Below the pieces are notes generated by a model. That model was given only the letters and a program-made list of their open reading frames with translations, was not told the origin of the DNA and did no database searches. A program made the position numbers and the translations under genes. DNA of 64,000 nt from Euryodendron excelsum (taxonomy: Eukaryota; Streptophyta; Magnoliopsida; Ericales; Pentaphylacaceae): NCBI GenBank assembly GCA_033060915.1, contig CM065379.1, positions 27,458,318-27,522,317 on the forward strand, in the 5' to 3' direction. Positions within the stretch are counted from its first letter, which is position 1; each line of letters starts with the position of its first letter. Shown piece by piece: positions 10,754 through 22,140 of this stretch.

Positions 10754-12425
10754 AATGGCAGACGCGGGTGATGATGGTTCTGAGAGGAGACGCCGCTCGG
10801 GGAAGGCGGCTCAGACAGATTCCACTAGCGGTTCCAGTCGTTCTAGAGGTAACCGACGATCTACCGAATGGGCCTCTTCCAGTTAGAGCGGACAGGGGAG
10901 TGGACCACTTGTCGACCCCTTTCCTCTGGTTGAGCAGGCCTTTGCGGAGGAGATTGGTGCTAAGGAGGAGGTACCAAGCCTTGGGGATCAGGTGACTAGT
11001 TATGGGAGAGCTTCCTCCAGACATAGGCAGACGGATGCTGACTTGGGAGACTTAGAGGTACCGGACATCCCACCGCTTGGGAACCTTGCTTATCACCCCA
11101 GTGTATATTCCAGACAGCATTTGCCCCCTCCTCGAGTACACACAACTTTTAGAGGGATTGTTCATTAGGTCTTTGCGACTACGCAGCGGGCTGCCCCATC
11201 ATATTGTGCCTTCTTGGCTGAGATCGGATTTGGAGCCTTCATGGGATTATAGGCTAACCGCCTGAACCAGCATTTAGTACTGGTGCTGGTTAAGCGGTGG
11301 TTTGGAGAGACCGAGACCTTCCATTTTGTCGGCTTCAAGTTAGGACCCACTCCCTTGGATTGGGTGATCATCACAGGGCTTTCTTTTGTTGGCCGGTGTA
11401 TCATTCTACAGTCAGTCAGTAGAGACGAGGCATGCATTCTGCTGGACTTACCTCCTCCCGAGCATTCTATCTTCCCAGTCTCTTGGCTCAGTCAGGATGA
11501 CCGTACCTTTGCTGCTGAGCCATCGCCTGCCAGGTGGGACATTATGAGATGGCGACTTGTGTTGTACATCATTTTTGGTTGCTTCTACAACAACAACAAG
11601 TCGCTTGTGCCTTTTCATTTGGCGAGCATATTAGCTGATCTTGGGGCTTTATCGGAGCTGGATTAGGGGTCCTTCTCCTTTGGCTGCTTCCTTCGATCGA
11701 TGCGAGTCCGGACTTCTTCCCGTTGGGGCAGCATGACTAGTTTCTGGCCCTTTCTTGTCTGGTGAAGCTATGAGTACCTGCTTGTGCGTCACCCTGTAGT
11801 TGTCGAGGACGACCTTTATCCACGTGCTTTGAGGTGGGCTCATGACCGGGTGGCCTAGCGATCGGAGATTATTGACTTTGTGACGCTACGGGCGAACCTG
11901 GAGTTGATTGAGGCGAGAGATGTGACTTAGCAGCCCTTTATTGGATCAGTTTATTACGAGACCATCAAGTACTTGGTCCCGTTGTCTCTATTGAGGGCTG
12001 CTTTTCTCAGTGACGATACTTGGGAGTCCTATCTGGGAGAGTGACACTTGCGGCAGTTCCATGAGGAGTTTCGGTCAGCAAGAGCTCCACCAGAGTATAT
12101 GTTTGGAGCCTTGGTGGCGGGAGTGCCTATCCCCTATCAGGAGCGTCAGCTGGCCGCCGAGTTCTTGCTTCCTCTGGATACAGATTATGCTGTGCACTTT
12201 GGGGCTCATTCTGTCGGTGCCTTCACTCGGTTTGAGGTAGTAGTTGGCGGGTACGCTGTGGGCCAGGAGGTGGTTGACCTGTGGCGCCGAGCCGAAGGAT
12301 ATGTGGCCCAGGCTGAGTTTACTGCTGTGAGGGATTAGAGGGATCGATACCAGACAGAGCGAGATTAGTATCAGGCAGAGGTGGCTTCCTTGACAGCTCG
12401 GATAACTCAGATGGGAGGTGGCGGG

Positions 12426-12513
12426 GTATGTCATCTTTTCTCCCCTTCTTTTTGCTCTGCTGTTACTTAGTTCTTATTTCATATGGCAGATTTCGATTCT
12501 ATCTTCTCTGCAG
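12426..12513 (+). other. Phase-0 intron (88 bp) of the PMD gene
   Basis: GTATGT follows the codon GGG, and the 3' end is TTCTCTGCAG after T/C-rich sequence. Joining the flanks keeps the frame into DVGASSSYPPHSMPG and on to the stop codon at 16445. The intron is antisense to the E1 genomic RNA, so it would not be removed during retrotransposition. Confidence 0.85.
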
Positions 12514-12557
12514 GATGTTGGTGCTTCGAGTAGTTATCCACCTCATTCGATGCCGGG

Positions 12558-13587
12558 TGTCACGGGTTGCCACCCGTGGCACGTCTGGGGCAGCGAGGGA
12601 CCTTGGCGTGGGGCATGTCTGAGCATGATTAGCCGGTGGCATGGCAATCTCGTAATTTTTGTTTTCCATATTTATTGGGTATATGGAATATGACTCCTCG
12701 AGGGGGTAGGATGTTTCTTCCTATCAGTTTGGAGATGGCTCAGAATGCTATTATAAGGGGGGCATGGTGTTGATTCTACCACCCCTTGGTGCTACCGAAA
12801 GGGACAGCATTCAAGTGAGTCCCCCAAGGGAGTAGGCAAGACTTGGGGGCCGGCTGTGGCACGTGGCTGCAGTCCTCATGCTAGTCAAGGGGCTACATGG
12901 GCGGCATTGTGCCCGGTGGGGCAGATGTTGGGCATTAGCGTCGAGGATGGGGTTGTGGCATTCGCACCCGCTACGCCATAATTATAAAGTGGTGGGGCTT
13001 ATGTCCATGACGGATTGAACCTCGGTGTGCACACTTGCATGCCGTGTGTCTCGTGTGCACTTGCGCATTGGGTTCACGCTTGTGTACACGACTACTTGGT
13101 TTGGCTAGCATGGGTGTCGCGGGGCACTATGCTGTGGGCTTAATTGTTGCTATTCGGTGGTGCCTTTCCTTACGGACAACCTTGACGCGGGGCGCTAATA
13201 GCTTCAAGGATGGAGGCGTTGTGCCTAACAGGTGATGCTTGACTGACGCGCGCATGTCTAGTTGTACATGGCCATCTGGCTTGTGTTTCAAGAGGGACTG
13301 GCGCTAAGCACATTGATTGTTGTGTGTGCACGCATTTGAGTATGGCGTTGCTGTCGCCTATAGCTTGGGTTGCCTTATGGCTTGAGCATCAGAGGTCCGA
13401 GCTTAAAGAGTTATGCGGGGCATTGCGGATGGATCCTGGATAAGCGCATAATCTTATGCCTTAGTGTTTGAGTTTGGCGGGACTACTGCTTGGTGCATAG
13501 TCGCCTCAGGGGTGTATTCCGCTGCATATGATCATGGCGGGTCGCATTACTGTCACCGTGTGGTGCCCGGCCTGCCAGCCCGTGACA
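12558..13587 (+). repeat. N1 5' LTR
   Basis: It begins TGTCACGGGTTGCCACCCG and ends AGCCCGTGACA. A candidate TATA box (TATAAA) is at 12983-12988. The sequence is GC-richer than the surrounding element. Confidence 0.93.
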
Positions 13588-13589
13588 GT

Positions 13590-13601
13590 TGGTATCAGAG
13601 C
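13590..13601 (+). other. N1 primer binding site (initiator tRNA-Met)
   Basis: TGGTATCAGAGC lies two bases after the 5' LTR end. It is the standard 12-base complement of the plant initiator tRNA-Met 3' end, and it fixes the orientation of N1. Confidence 0.95.
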
Positions 13602-15355
13602 ACTAATCATCCGTGGTGTGCATCAATTGGGTGTTGCTTCTCTTATCCGTGTGGGCATACTCTTCATTTGTGGTGGACTTCTCCTAGTGGGTTGTTTGCT
13701 TTAGATTGTTGGTTGTCAGGTTTATCGGTGGTGTGAGTTTCATTCCATTTTGTGACGAATGGATTGGTGGCCCGAGCTAGCAGTTTTCCAGTCTATGTGG
13801 GCTGAATTCATATGGTATCAGTGGACTTGGTTGCTGTTTGAACCCCTTTGGTACCTTCTTAAAGTGGTCGCTTCAACAAGCTTTGGACGCACGCTCGGTC
13901 CTTTGATTGTGGTCGTGGTGCACAGTGCAGCAGGCCTTCTTAAGGATGTGCATGGGACCGACTTTGTAGTGCATAAACGCTTCTGTGTGTCAGATCAAAT
14001 GATTTTGGTGCATAGCTAGTAGTGCTGCTTTGTTGGATTGGTGGGTTGTTTCTGCAGTATGTGAGCTTGTACAACTTGCTTCGTGTTGTGGGGATTTACT
14101 TGCCTACATTTGACCCTTGAGTTGGCCAAAACCATTGGCAGCTTTGCTCGTATTATTGCATGGTTACTTTGTTGGCTTCGTGCTTGCTTAGTGGATTGGG
14201 CTCATTTCTGCGCTTGGCTGTTGGCAAATTGTGAAGAGCGTGTTTTATTCAAAATTTTGGGTTGGTCTTGCCTTGTTGTGATACATGTTGGCTAGTGGAT
14301 GCCAGGTGACTCAGAGGAGTTCATCATTGCTAGAGAGCACCGTGTAGTGAGGGTTCATCAAGACATTAAGTCCTCCAGCGGAGGGAGGCATTGTGGGCAA
14401 ACTTCGGGTGAAGATCAGAGGATCAGGCACTGGAGTTGCATTATGGGCAAACTTCAAGTGAAGATCAGAAGATCAGACACTGAAGCTTTGCAAACTGATT
14501 TCGGGTGAAGGCTGAAGAGCCGAGGTACTGGAACAGTGTGGGCTAATTTCGAGTGAAGGCTAGAGAGCCGAGGTACTGGAACAGCATGGGTTGTCTTTGG
14601 GTGAAGGTCTAAGGACTGAGGTACTAGAGCAACATTGTGAGAACTTCAACAGTTGGAACCGTTTGCCAGTGGGCAGTGTTTACTTTGACAGTGCAGACGG
14701 ACTTGCATCCGGTGGGAGTGCCGGTCAGATGGGAACTAGTGTGAGATAGAGCCACAGGTTGTCGCGATGGCATCTTTGAGTCTGGACAGGGTGAATTCTG
14801 ATGTCAAGTGAGCTTTTGTGGGTTCAGCTGCGGAGTTTGTGTAGAGGGTGCACGCGGAGTGCTCGTCGATGAGGGCATCGACACCTCGAAGTGGTGGAGG
14901 GTGCATGACGGCTAATGCACGCCTTTCTTTTGTGCGCGACGGACAGCGCCTATTCAGGTACATATTGCCGATGGATGGAGCAATATGGTACGAGGCACTT
15001 GCTCAGAGGAGTTGTGCTTGTTTTATGTGGTGGAAAAGGTGTCTTGTTTTGCTTTGCCGAGTTCAGCATGAGAGTCTAGGCGAATCTTTGCTTTGAGTAG
15101 CTGTGGGGGCAGATTTGGTGGCGACCGGATTTGTAGGCAATCAACACGGAGGTGTTGGTCTGCGAGGAGTGGTGGCAACTCATCGTGGGGGCATATAAGC
15201 ACTACCGCATTCAGCATTATGCTTGGCATCAACGAGGGCGTTGATTGCTCGAGTGGTGGAGAGTGTCAGGAGTTGGCACTAGTTGTGGCATGTGCCAGGA
15301 GTTGGCACTGGGCTTTGGCATCATCGAGGACGATGATGGTTGAAGTGGTGGAGAA
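13602..15355 (+). mobile_element. N1 internal region, no coding capacity
   Basis: Short open frames exist, but none shows a gag, protease, RT or integrase motif. A five-unit tandem repeat lies at 14388-14640. The region next to the 3' LTR is purine-biased (GAAGTGGTGGAGAA at 15342-15355), a possible polypurine tract. A similar phrase, CGAGTGGTGGAGAG, occurs at 15250, suggesting a local duplication. Confidence 0.75.
14388..14640 (+). repeat. Tandem repeat of about 49 bp in N1
   Basis: Units share ATGGGCAAACTTCGGGTGAA followed by GATC..AG..C.G.CACTGGA. They start near 14392, 14442, 14489, 14538 and 14587. They drift in sequence from first to last. Confidence 0.75.
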
Positions 15356-16399
15356 TGTAATGGGTTGCCACCTGTGGCACGTATGGGGCCGTTAGGGACC
15401 TTGGCGTGGGGACATGTCTGAGCATGATTGGCCGGTGGCATGGCAATCTTGTAATTTGTATTTTCCATATTTATTGGATATATGGATTATGACTCCTCGA
15501 GGGGGTAGGATATTTCTTCCTATCAGTTTGGAGATGGCTCAGAATGCTATTATAAGGGGGGCATGGTGTTGACTCTACCACCCCTTGGTGCTACCGAAAG
15601 GGACAGCATTCAAGTGAGTCCCCCAACGGAGTAGGCAAGACTTGGGGGCCGGCTGCGGCACGTGGCTGCGGCACGTGGCTGCAGTCCTCATGCTAATCAA
15701 GGGGCTACATGAGCCGCATTGTGCCTGGTGGGACAGATGTTAGGCATTAGCGTCGAGGATGGGGTTGTGGCATTCGCACCCGCTACGCCATAATTATAAA
15801 GTGGTGGGGCTTATGTCCATGACGGATTGGACCTCGGTGTGCACGCTTGCATGCCGTGTGTCTCGTGTGCACTTGCGCATTGGGTTCACGCTTGTGTACA
15901 CGGCCGCTTGGTTTGGCTAGTATGGGTGTCGCGGGGCACTATGCTGTGGGCTTAATTGTTACTATTCGGTGGTGCCTTTCCTTGCGGGCAACCTTGATGC
16001 GGGGCGCTAAGAGCTTCAAGGATGGAGGCGTTGTGCCTAACAGGTGATGCTTGGCTGACGCACGCATGTCTAGTTGCACATGGCCATCTGGCTTGTGTTT
16101 CAAGAGGGACTGGCGCTAAGCACATTGCTTGCCGTGTGTGCACGCATTTGAGTATGGCGTTGCTGTCGCCTATAGCTTGGGTTGCCTTATGGCTTGAGCA
16201 TCAGAGGTCCGAGCTTAAAGAGTTATGCAGGGGATTACGGATGGATCCTGGACAAGCGCATAATCTTATGCCTTGGTGTTTGAGTTTGGCGGGACTATTG
16301 CTTGGTGTATAGTCGCCTCACGGGTGTATTTCGCTGCGCATGATCATGGCGGGTCGCATTACTGTCACCGTGTGGTGCCCGGCCTGCCAGCCGATGACA
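15356..16399 (+). repeat. N1 3' LTR
   Basis: It begins TGTAATGGGTTGCCACCTG and ends CAGCCGATGACA. It aligns with the 5' LTR throughout, apart from scattered base changes and an extra copy of GCACGTGGCTGCG near 15660. TATAAA is at 15795-15800. Confidence 0.92.
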
Positions 16400-16447
16400 C
16401 CGGGTTTTGGGGATTTTGATCTAGATGACATCGACTTTGATATGTGA

Positions 16448-18365
16448 CAGATGCCCCTTGTGGAGATTCTGATCTTCCCTTGCCCCTATTCCTGAGATGT
16501 ATTTATGTTAGACAGTTTTATTTTGTAAGTTTTGTACAAAGATGCATGGATAGACAGATACATTTATGATCTTTACAGCTAGGCATATGATCCGCTGAAT
16601 GTGATGGATGATGATGTTATGTATCCATTACATGAGTTGATGTTGGTGACCTCTGTTTTTACATGGAGTTATATCCTATGTATGCAAAGCTCATGCTAAT
16701 TTTTTTTTTTTAAAATATGTATGCACAAATTAGAAATATGTTAACTAACAGAATGATAAAGGGTGTTGTCAAACTTGGTATCTTTGGAATGGTAACTCCT
16801 TCCTTTTCGGGGGGGCCTGGCCTCTCCGCTGGCTCAACCTTACCTTGATTGGATGATAGCACTTCACACATTTGTCAACCTTTTGATCACATTCGGCTTT
16901 CTGCCTTGGGGTTAGTGTATATGATTGTTGGGTTGAAACTCTCGACTCTTGGGGTTTTAGCAACAACTTTCCTGACCTTCAGCAGAGCGATAAGTAGCCA
17001 GTCTTTTCAATCCAAGGAGACTTTGTTTAGGATTGTAATGTAGGCTAGTTTATGGGGTTTTTGAAACGATGGGATATGTAGGCTCAAATTTCATGTTGTT
17101 TTCAATAGGGTTTGGATCCGTACCATCTTTGACTTTTTTTTCAGTAGGGCTAGCATCCCTCCCTAGCTTCGGCAATGTATCTAGCTCATTTAGATCAAGC
17201 AATCTGTTTCAATCAGAGCAGACTTTAGTAGGGTTGTAGCCATGGTTTTGGGGTTTTGCAAGAAAGGATAAAGGCTTGAACCTATTGTTTCCACTGGGTT
17301 TCTTTGTAATTTAGGATCACCTTTGAATTTCTTTATTGCTTTTTACATGACTTCTCAGGGTGAAAATGATCCTTTTCTTTCACCCTTTTTATATGCTTTT
17401 TTGAGATAAACATGACTATCTTCTCTTTCGATCTTCTTATTATGCTTTTGAAGATGACTCAATCATGGTTTCCTTCAAGCCTTCCGTTAAAGATTTTTTT
17501 TGGCCTTTTGTACCTTGGCAACTCTTTCCTTTGCTTTGTCCTTTTTATCTTTTTCCATTCTATGGAACGAGTAATTCTACCATCCTTTTTTCCTTTAGAC
17601 CTTTTCCTTAGCAATCTAACCCAATGTGGGCGGTGATCCCTAGGTTGGGGTTTTCTCGAAAATGATAAATGGCTCAATGGGTTTGGCAAGGGGTTGCTTC
17701 TAACTGTATGGGAAATGAAATGAAGGTCTCTCTTCACTTTGAACTAGATTACTTGATCTATAGAGCTTTCAATGCTGCCTTAGCACAGTGGGGGTGGATA
17801 CCATTCCTAGAGTTCTCAAATATTGTCTGCCCCAGTGTGGGGAGGGCAGTCTTGGATCGGGGTTGACAAAGAAAATTTTCGGTTTCTGCGAGGCACTATG
17901 GGTTAAGCAAAGGGAATATAAACACATTTGTTTTTATACAGGAAAATGAAAGATGACTGCTCTTCATTTTGATAGCCTGGCCACGCATCGCTTAGCTTCG
18001 GAGTCTTGCAAGTGTTGCCTTTGGGTAGTTTCCTCACTCATCCTTGTCCTCTCTCTCTCTGGAAAGCTAATCATTTGGCGAGTGGTTAACTCATGCTATC
18101 ATCATTTCAAGTCGGATCATTCCATAAGGTAAACCATGCCCCTTGCGTAGAAAGTAGTTATCATTCACAAGAGACATATAAGATAGCAGCAGTAAATAAG
18201 AGGACTATCTTTTGATTACTATTATCATTTTTTATGAAAAGCATAGAGTTCTTGAGTAGTAAGAAAATGTAAACATCGATTTAAAGACAGGAAGTAAAAG
18301 GGATAGAAAGAAAGTGGGTGAAAACACCCCTCTCTTGTACACTTTTGATAGGATTCCTGCATTCT
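16448..18365 (-). mobile_element. E1 internal spacer between PMD gene and gag remnant
   Basis: This 1.9 kb should hold pol if E1 were complete, but I see no RT, RNase H or integrase motif on the minus strand. It is homologous in patches to E0 (3480-3506 joined to 42155-42660) and E3 (about 54110-55140). A repeated theme on the minus strand is CCCAATGTGGGCGGTGATC read from the + strand. The first part follows the PMD stop codon and may be its 3' UTR. Long T-rich stretches lie at 17330-17600. Confidence 0.65.
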
Positions 18366-18760
18366 TTAATAGGGCTTTGGGATGATGCTCATATTAGCAT
18401 TCCATCCATGGTTGAGATCTTCAGCCAAGGCAGGACAGGTAGATACTTCTCTAGGAGTTCCAGATGAGTTGGCGGTGATAATATAATTGTCAGCTTTCTT
18501 GACTGTTTTGCCTTCATTTGTTTGCTCCGTGGTTTTTCTAACAAACCAGTCGGGCGACTCGTCCTTTTCCAGCCTGATAGGTTGAGCCCGGGGTTTTCTG
18601 CTCTGGCATCCACCTGTGGCTCGGTGTATCTCGGGTGTACATAATAGGGGATTCTTATCATTGAGTTTGGACAGCTCATGGTCAATTTTCTTCACAGATT
18701 CATATGCGAGCTTGTCTTTGGGGGTCGACATTTTATCGGGGTTATATCGTAACTAGGCAT
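18366..18760 (-). pseudogene. Tat/Ogre-like gag, downstream piece (split by S1)
   Basis: An open minus-strand frame of 121 codons runs from 18731 to 18366 (MSTPKDKLAYESV). It lies where the region between gag and protease is expected. It is separated from the rest of gag by the S1 insertion: the gag piece at 29351 and this one become adjacent when S1 is removed. A stop codon lies just before the first Met in this frame. The family match is positional; I recognise no domain in this piece. Confidence 0.5.
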
Positions 18761-21700
18761 GACACTGTCGCGCCTAGATTTTTCGCACTCGGGGAATACA
18801 CACATAAGCGGGAAAAATGCTGTACTCTCTCGTTAGAACTAACCCTCCTAGAAGAATGAGTGTGAATAGGTTTGAATCGAAAATTGATTTGAATAAAGGG
18901 CTTCTGGAAAAAGATTCGGAGTCGCCACCTAACTTGATTAAGGTGAGTTAGGTCACCTAAAAACTAAGCATAATCCGAAAACTACACTTAGGGTTTTGGA
19001 AAACGATTTTGAAAATATCTCCTCAAGAGAGGATTTTTAAGAAAACAGGTTGTTTGGTAACCTTTAGAAAATACGTAAGCCCTTTTTTGAAAATAACTCC
19101 GTTTTGGTCTTTCGAAAACAGTGATCTAGGTTCGGAGGTTGGTTACGTGTAGGGAAGACACACTAAGCCATCACCCTACCCCACCCTTTCGATACCTACA
19201 TGTCAATCTACCCTAGATTCACCTATGAGAGTCTTCAACTAACTGTTGTTCAATCCTATCCACTTTAGAAAGGAATTTTTGAAAAGAAACTAACATGATG
19301 TATGATATGCAAGTGCAAGAAAAGAGAATTGAAAAATAGATTTGGAAATAAATTGATTTGATTTGAAAAGGAAGAGATAGAAGTTTGAATTTGGAAATAA
19401 GGTTTTGGAAATTGAAAATAGAGATTTGGAAATAGAAATTTGAAATTGGAAGTTTGAAAATAGATTGGAGATTTGGAAAGATTTTGTGGAAATAGAAACT
19501 TGAAAGATGTTGTGACCGCACCCTTAAAGGTTGCCTACGTATCCTTTTGGAGGAATCAGGTCAGTCGTAGTTCGGACAAGAGTTCGATTGAAAATAGAAG
19601 AGTTGATTTGGAAGAGAATTGGAGTTGAAATTTGAATTGAAATTGGAAAAGTAGGAAATTTTAGACTTTGATAGGAAGATTTGAAAAGATTAGTTTTGAA
19701 AGACTTGGTTGTAGGAAACCTAGACTTAGAAACTTGAAAAAAAGAAGGATTGGACTTGACTTGGAAAGATTTTAGAAAAGATTTGACTCGAGTGTTGGAT
19801 TTGGAAGATTTGGAAAGATTGGTTTTAGGAAATGTTCGAATTAGGAAATGTTCAAATTAGGAAAGTGTTATTTTAGGAAAGTTTCATTTTAGGGAAGTTT
19901 TGGTTTAGGAAAGTTTTGGTTTTTTGATTTAGGAAAATTTCAACTTAGGAAAGTTTTGAATAAAGAAAATTTCAACTTAGGAAAGCTTTAAGAAAGTTTC
20001 ATTTTAAGAAAGGTTTTGAAATAGGAAAGGTTTTGAAAATAAGGAAGTTTTGAAAATAAGAAAGTTTTAAATTTGGAAAGTTTTAGATTTAGAAAGATTT
20101 GAAGTTTTAGGAAAGTTTAGAATTTAGAAAGTTTGGAAGTTTAGAAAGATTTAACTTAAGAAAGTTTTGAATTTAAAAAACTTTGACTTTGGAAAGATTT
20201 GAAATTTAGAAAGATTTGGATTTAGAAAGTTTTAGAGTCTGAGTTTTAGAAAATCTTGAGATTAGGAAATGTTTGAGTTTAAGAAAGATTTGAAAACTTA
20301 GATTTGAAAAGGGGTAGAATTAAGAAAAGGGTTGAATTAGGAAAAATTTGGAAGTTTAATGTTTAAGGACAGATTTGAAAGTTTTAGGAAACCTATGGTT
20401 TAGGAAGGTAAGAAATTAGGAGACAGTTGAATTAGGAAAGATTTAGATTTTGAGTTTTAAAATTTAGGAAAGATTTTTATGTTCAAGTTTTGGAAACTTA
20501 AGATTTAGGAAAGTAGAAGATTAGGAAGGATTTGAATTAGGAAAGATTTAGACTAGGAAAGGGTTAAGATTCCTATTTCCTAAAACAAGGGATTGGATTT
20601 TGTTTCTAAAATAGAAAATTTGATTTTGTTTCTAAAAACAGAGGATAGGATCTAGTTTCCTAAAGGGGAGATTGAATTTGGTTTCCTAAAGGGAAGATTG
20701 GATTTGACAGGGATTTGGAAAGGGAGATTTTAGAAACCCTAGATTTAGAAAACTATAGTTTTGGCGTAGAAAAGAGATTTTTTGGAAACTTATGATTTTG
20801 ATGTAGAAAGGGAGGTTTTGAAAACCTAGGTTTTAAGGCAAGTTCAAAAACCATGTTTTTGGAAAGCAAATTAGGGTTTCCTAATTGTGAGTTCTAGGGC
20901 TTGACTTGGACTCTAAGGAAAGAGTTTTTGGAAAGTGAGTTTTGGAAACGAAGATTTTGGAGGGAGCTTCTAAGGAGGAGTTTTTTTGAAAAGAACTTTA
21001 GGAAGGAAGTTTTTGAAAAGTAAAACTTTGAGAGAATTTTGGAAACAAGATTTTGGAAGAAGCTTTTTGGAAAGAGTTTTTAGGAAAGTGAATTTTGAGG
21101 AGAGTGTTTTGGAAAGGAGTGTGAAAGAGAAGTTTTGGAAAATAGATTTTTGGAGGAAGCTTTTAGAAAACAATTTAAGAAAGAAGAGTTTGTAGAAAGC
21201 ATATTGAAAAAGAGGGTTTTAGAAAGAGAGACTTGTGAAAAGAGAGTTTTTTGGAAAGTATAAAAACGTCTTACTTTCCTAAAGTGATTCTAACGATAAG
21301 AAGGTTAGAACCACTTTAAGAAAGTGGTTTTGGAAACAACAAGGAGTTGAAAATATAGACCATATTGGTCACTTTAAATGTAATACTTTCCTAAAGCAAT
21401 CCTAGCCATGGAAAGGCTAGAATCACCGTAGGATTTTGATTTTGAAAACAAGTTTTGAAAAAGGAGATTTTGATACAATTTTAAAAACAAGTTTAGTGCA
21501 AGCTTTAAAAACGAGTTTGAAAATGATTTTTGGAAGAATGCAAGATAATGATATGCACAATGCAAATTGGGGTCGTGAACATAGAAGGTTAAGGCTTCAC
21601 CACATAATCAAGAGGGCCGAACCCACGTGGTCTCCGGTTAGACTAAAAGAAAGCCCCCGACACGGTGACTCTCTAATAGCCTAATCCTACACATAGACCA

Positions 21701-22132
21701 GGAGTCTCCTTGTTTCAAGGATGCAAAGAAAGAGGGAAAAAGCGATGGAGGATTAAAATAGAGAAAACCTAAGTGGGTTACGAGAGAAAAGAGAGAGGGG
21801 GAAGTGCAGAAACTTAAAGAGAAAGCCTACCTTGTCTTATTTATTTCACTTTGCTTTGTGCGCCTTGCTTTCTTGCTTTTTCTTCGGTCTTCGCTTCAGT
21901 CTTCGAGAGCTTCGAGTTGTAGCAATCCAAGTCTTCAATGGAGGGTTGGAGGCTAGCGTATAAGTGTATAGGGGTGTGTATGAGTGTATAGGAGGCTAGA
22001 GTTTGTGTATGGTGACTAGGGTTTGGAAAACCTAGAGAAGCTAGGGTTTAGGGAGTGTTCGAGCTCTGTATATCGAATATTAGGGTTTTCAGATTGAGTT
22101 TGCGGACCTCTTTCACGCTGGAGGAGCCTCTG

Positions 22133-22140
22133 TATTTATA
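22133..22140 (-). promoter_or_regulatory. TATA box of S1
   Basis: TATAAATA on the minus strand, in the conserved context TCTATAAATACAGAG. AAACCCTAG-type motifs and a splice-donor-like AAG/GTAGGC (21830) follow downstream. Confidence 0.7.

Larger units (their letters stand above)
9451..10754 (+). promoter_or_regulatory. Putative promoter and 5' leader of the antisense PMD gene
   Basis: There is no gene in this 1.3 kb. It lies between the E1 3' LTR and the PMD start codon. Seen here: the E2F-like site (9609), a palindrome (9649-9670), then mixed-composition sequence to about 9912. From the GTGAGT at 9913 the sequence is strongly T-rich as far as TTTTTAG at 10747-10753, right before AAUG context at 10754. 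That pattern fits a first non-coding exon followed by a leader intron of about 841 bp. No clear + strand TATA box was found. Confidence 0.4.
12558..16399 (+). mobile_element. N1: small non-autonomous LTR retrotransposon in PMD exon 2
   Basis: N1 is 3842 bp with LTRs of 1030 and 1044 bp. Target duplication CCGGG is at 12553-12557 and 16400-16404. The ends are the inverted repeat TGTCACGGG/CCCGTGACA (decayed in the 3' LTR). A PBS for initiator tRNA-Met lies two bases after the 5' LTR, so it reads left to right. The 1768-bp internal region has no gag or pol frame, so it is a LARD/TRIM-like element needing a helper. The two LTRs differ by scattered transitions and a 13-bp duplication, so N1 looks younger than E1. 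Removing it restores the PMD frame. Confidence 0.93.
10755..16447 (+). pseudogene. Plant mobile domain (PMD) protein gene carried antisense in E1, interrupted by N1
   Basis: Exon 1 (10755-12425, 557 codons) and exon 2 (12514-12557 plus 16405-16447, 28 codons and TGA) give 585 codons in one frame. Residues 1-45 are charged and Ser-rich (MADAGDDGSERRRRSG). A block near residues 173-210, KRWFGETETFHF...LGPTPLDWVIITGL, matches the aminotransferase-like plant mobile domain signature (W..ET.TFH....P...D...ITGL). Residues about 530-553 (RDRY..E...YQAEVASLTARI) look like a short coiled coil, and the end is acidic (GDFDLDDIDFDM). Ten in-frame stops lie at 10884, 11166, 11250, 11664, 11763, 11856, 11928, 12042, 12336 and 12366: eight TAG, two TGA, no TAA, with no frameshift. 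N1 is inserted in exon 2. Host PMD proteins (MAIN/MAIL) act in genome stability and silencing; the role of element-borne copies is unknown. Family call by motif only. Confidence 0.8.

Noticed and set aside
13464..14508. Several + strand frames of 60-90 codons in N1
   Set aside because: No gag or pol motif, no shared frame; normal for a GC-richer non-coding internal region.
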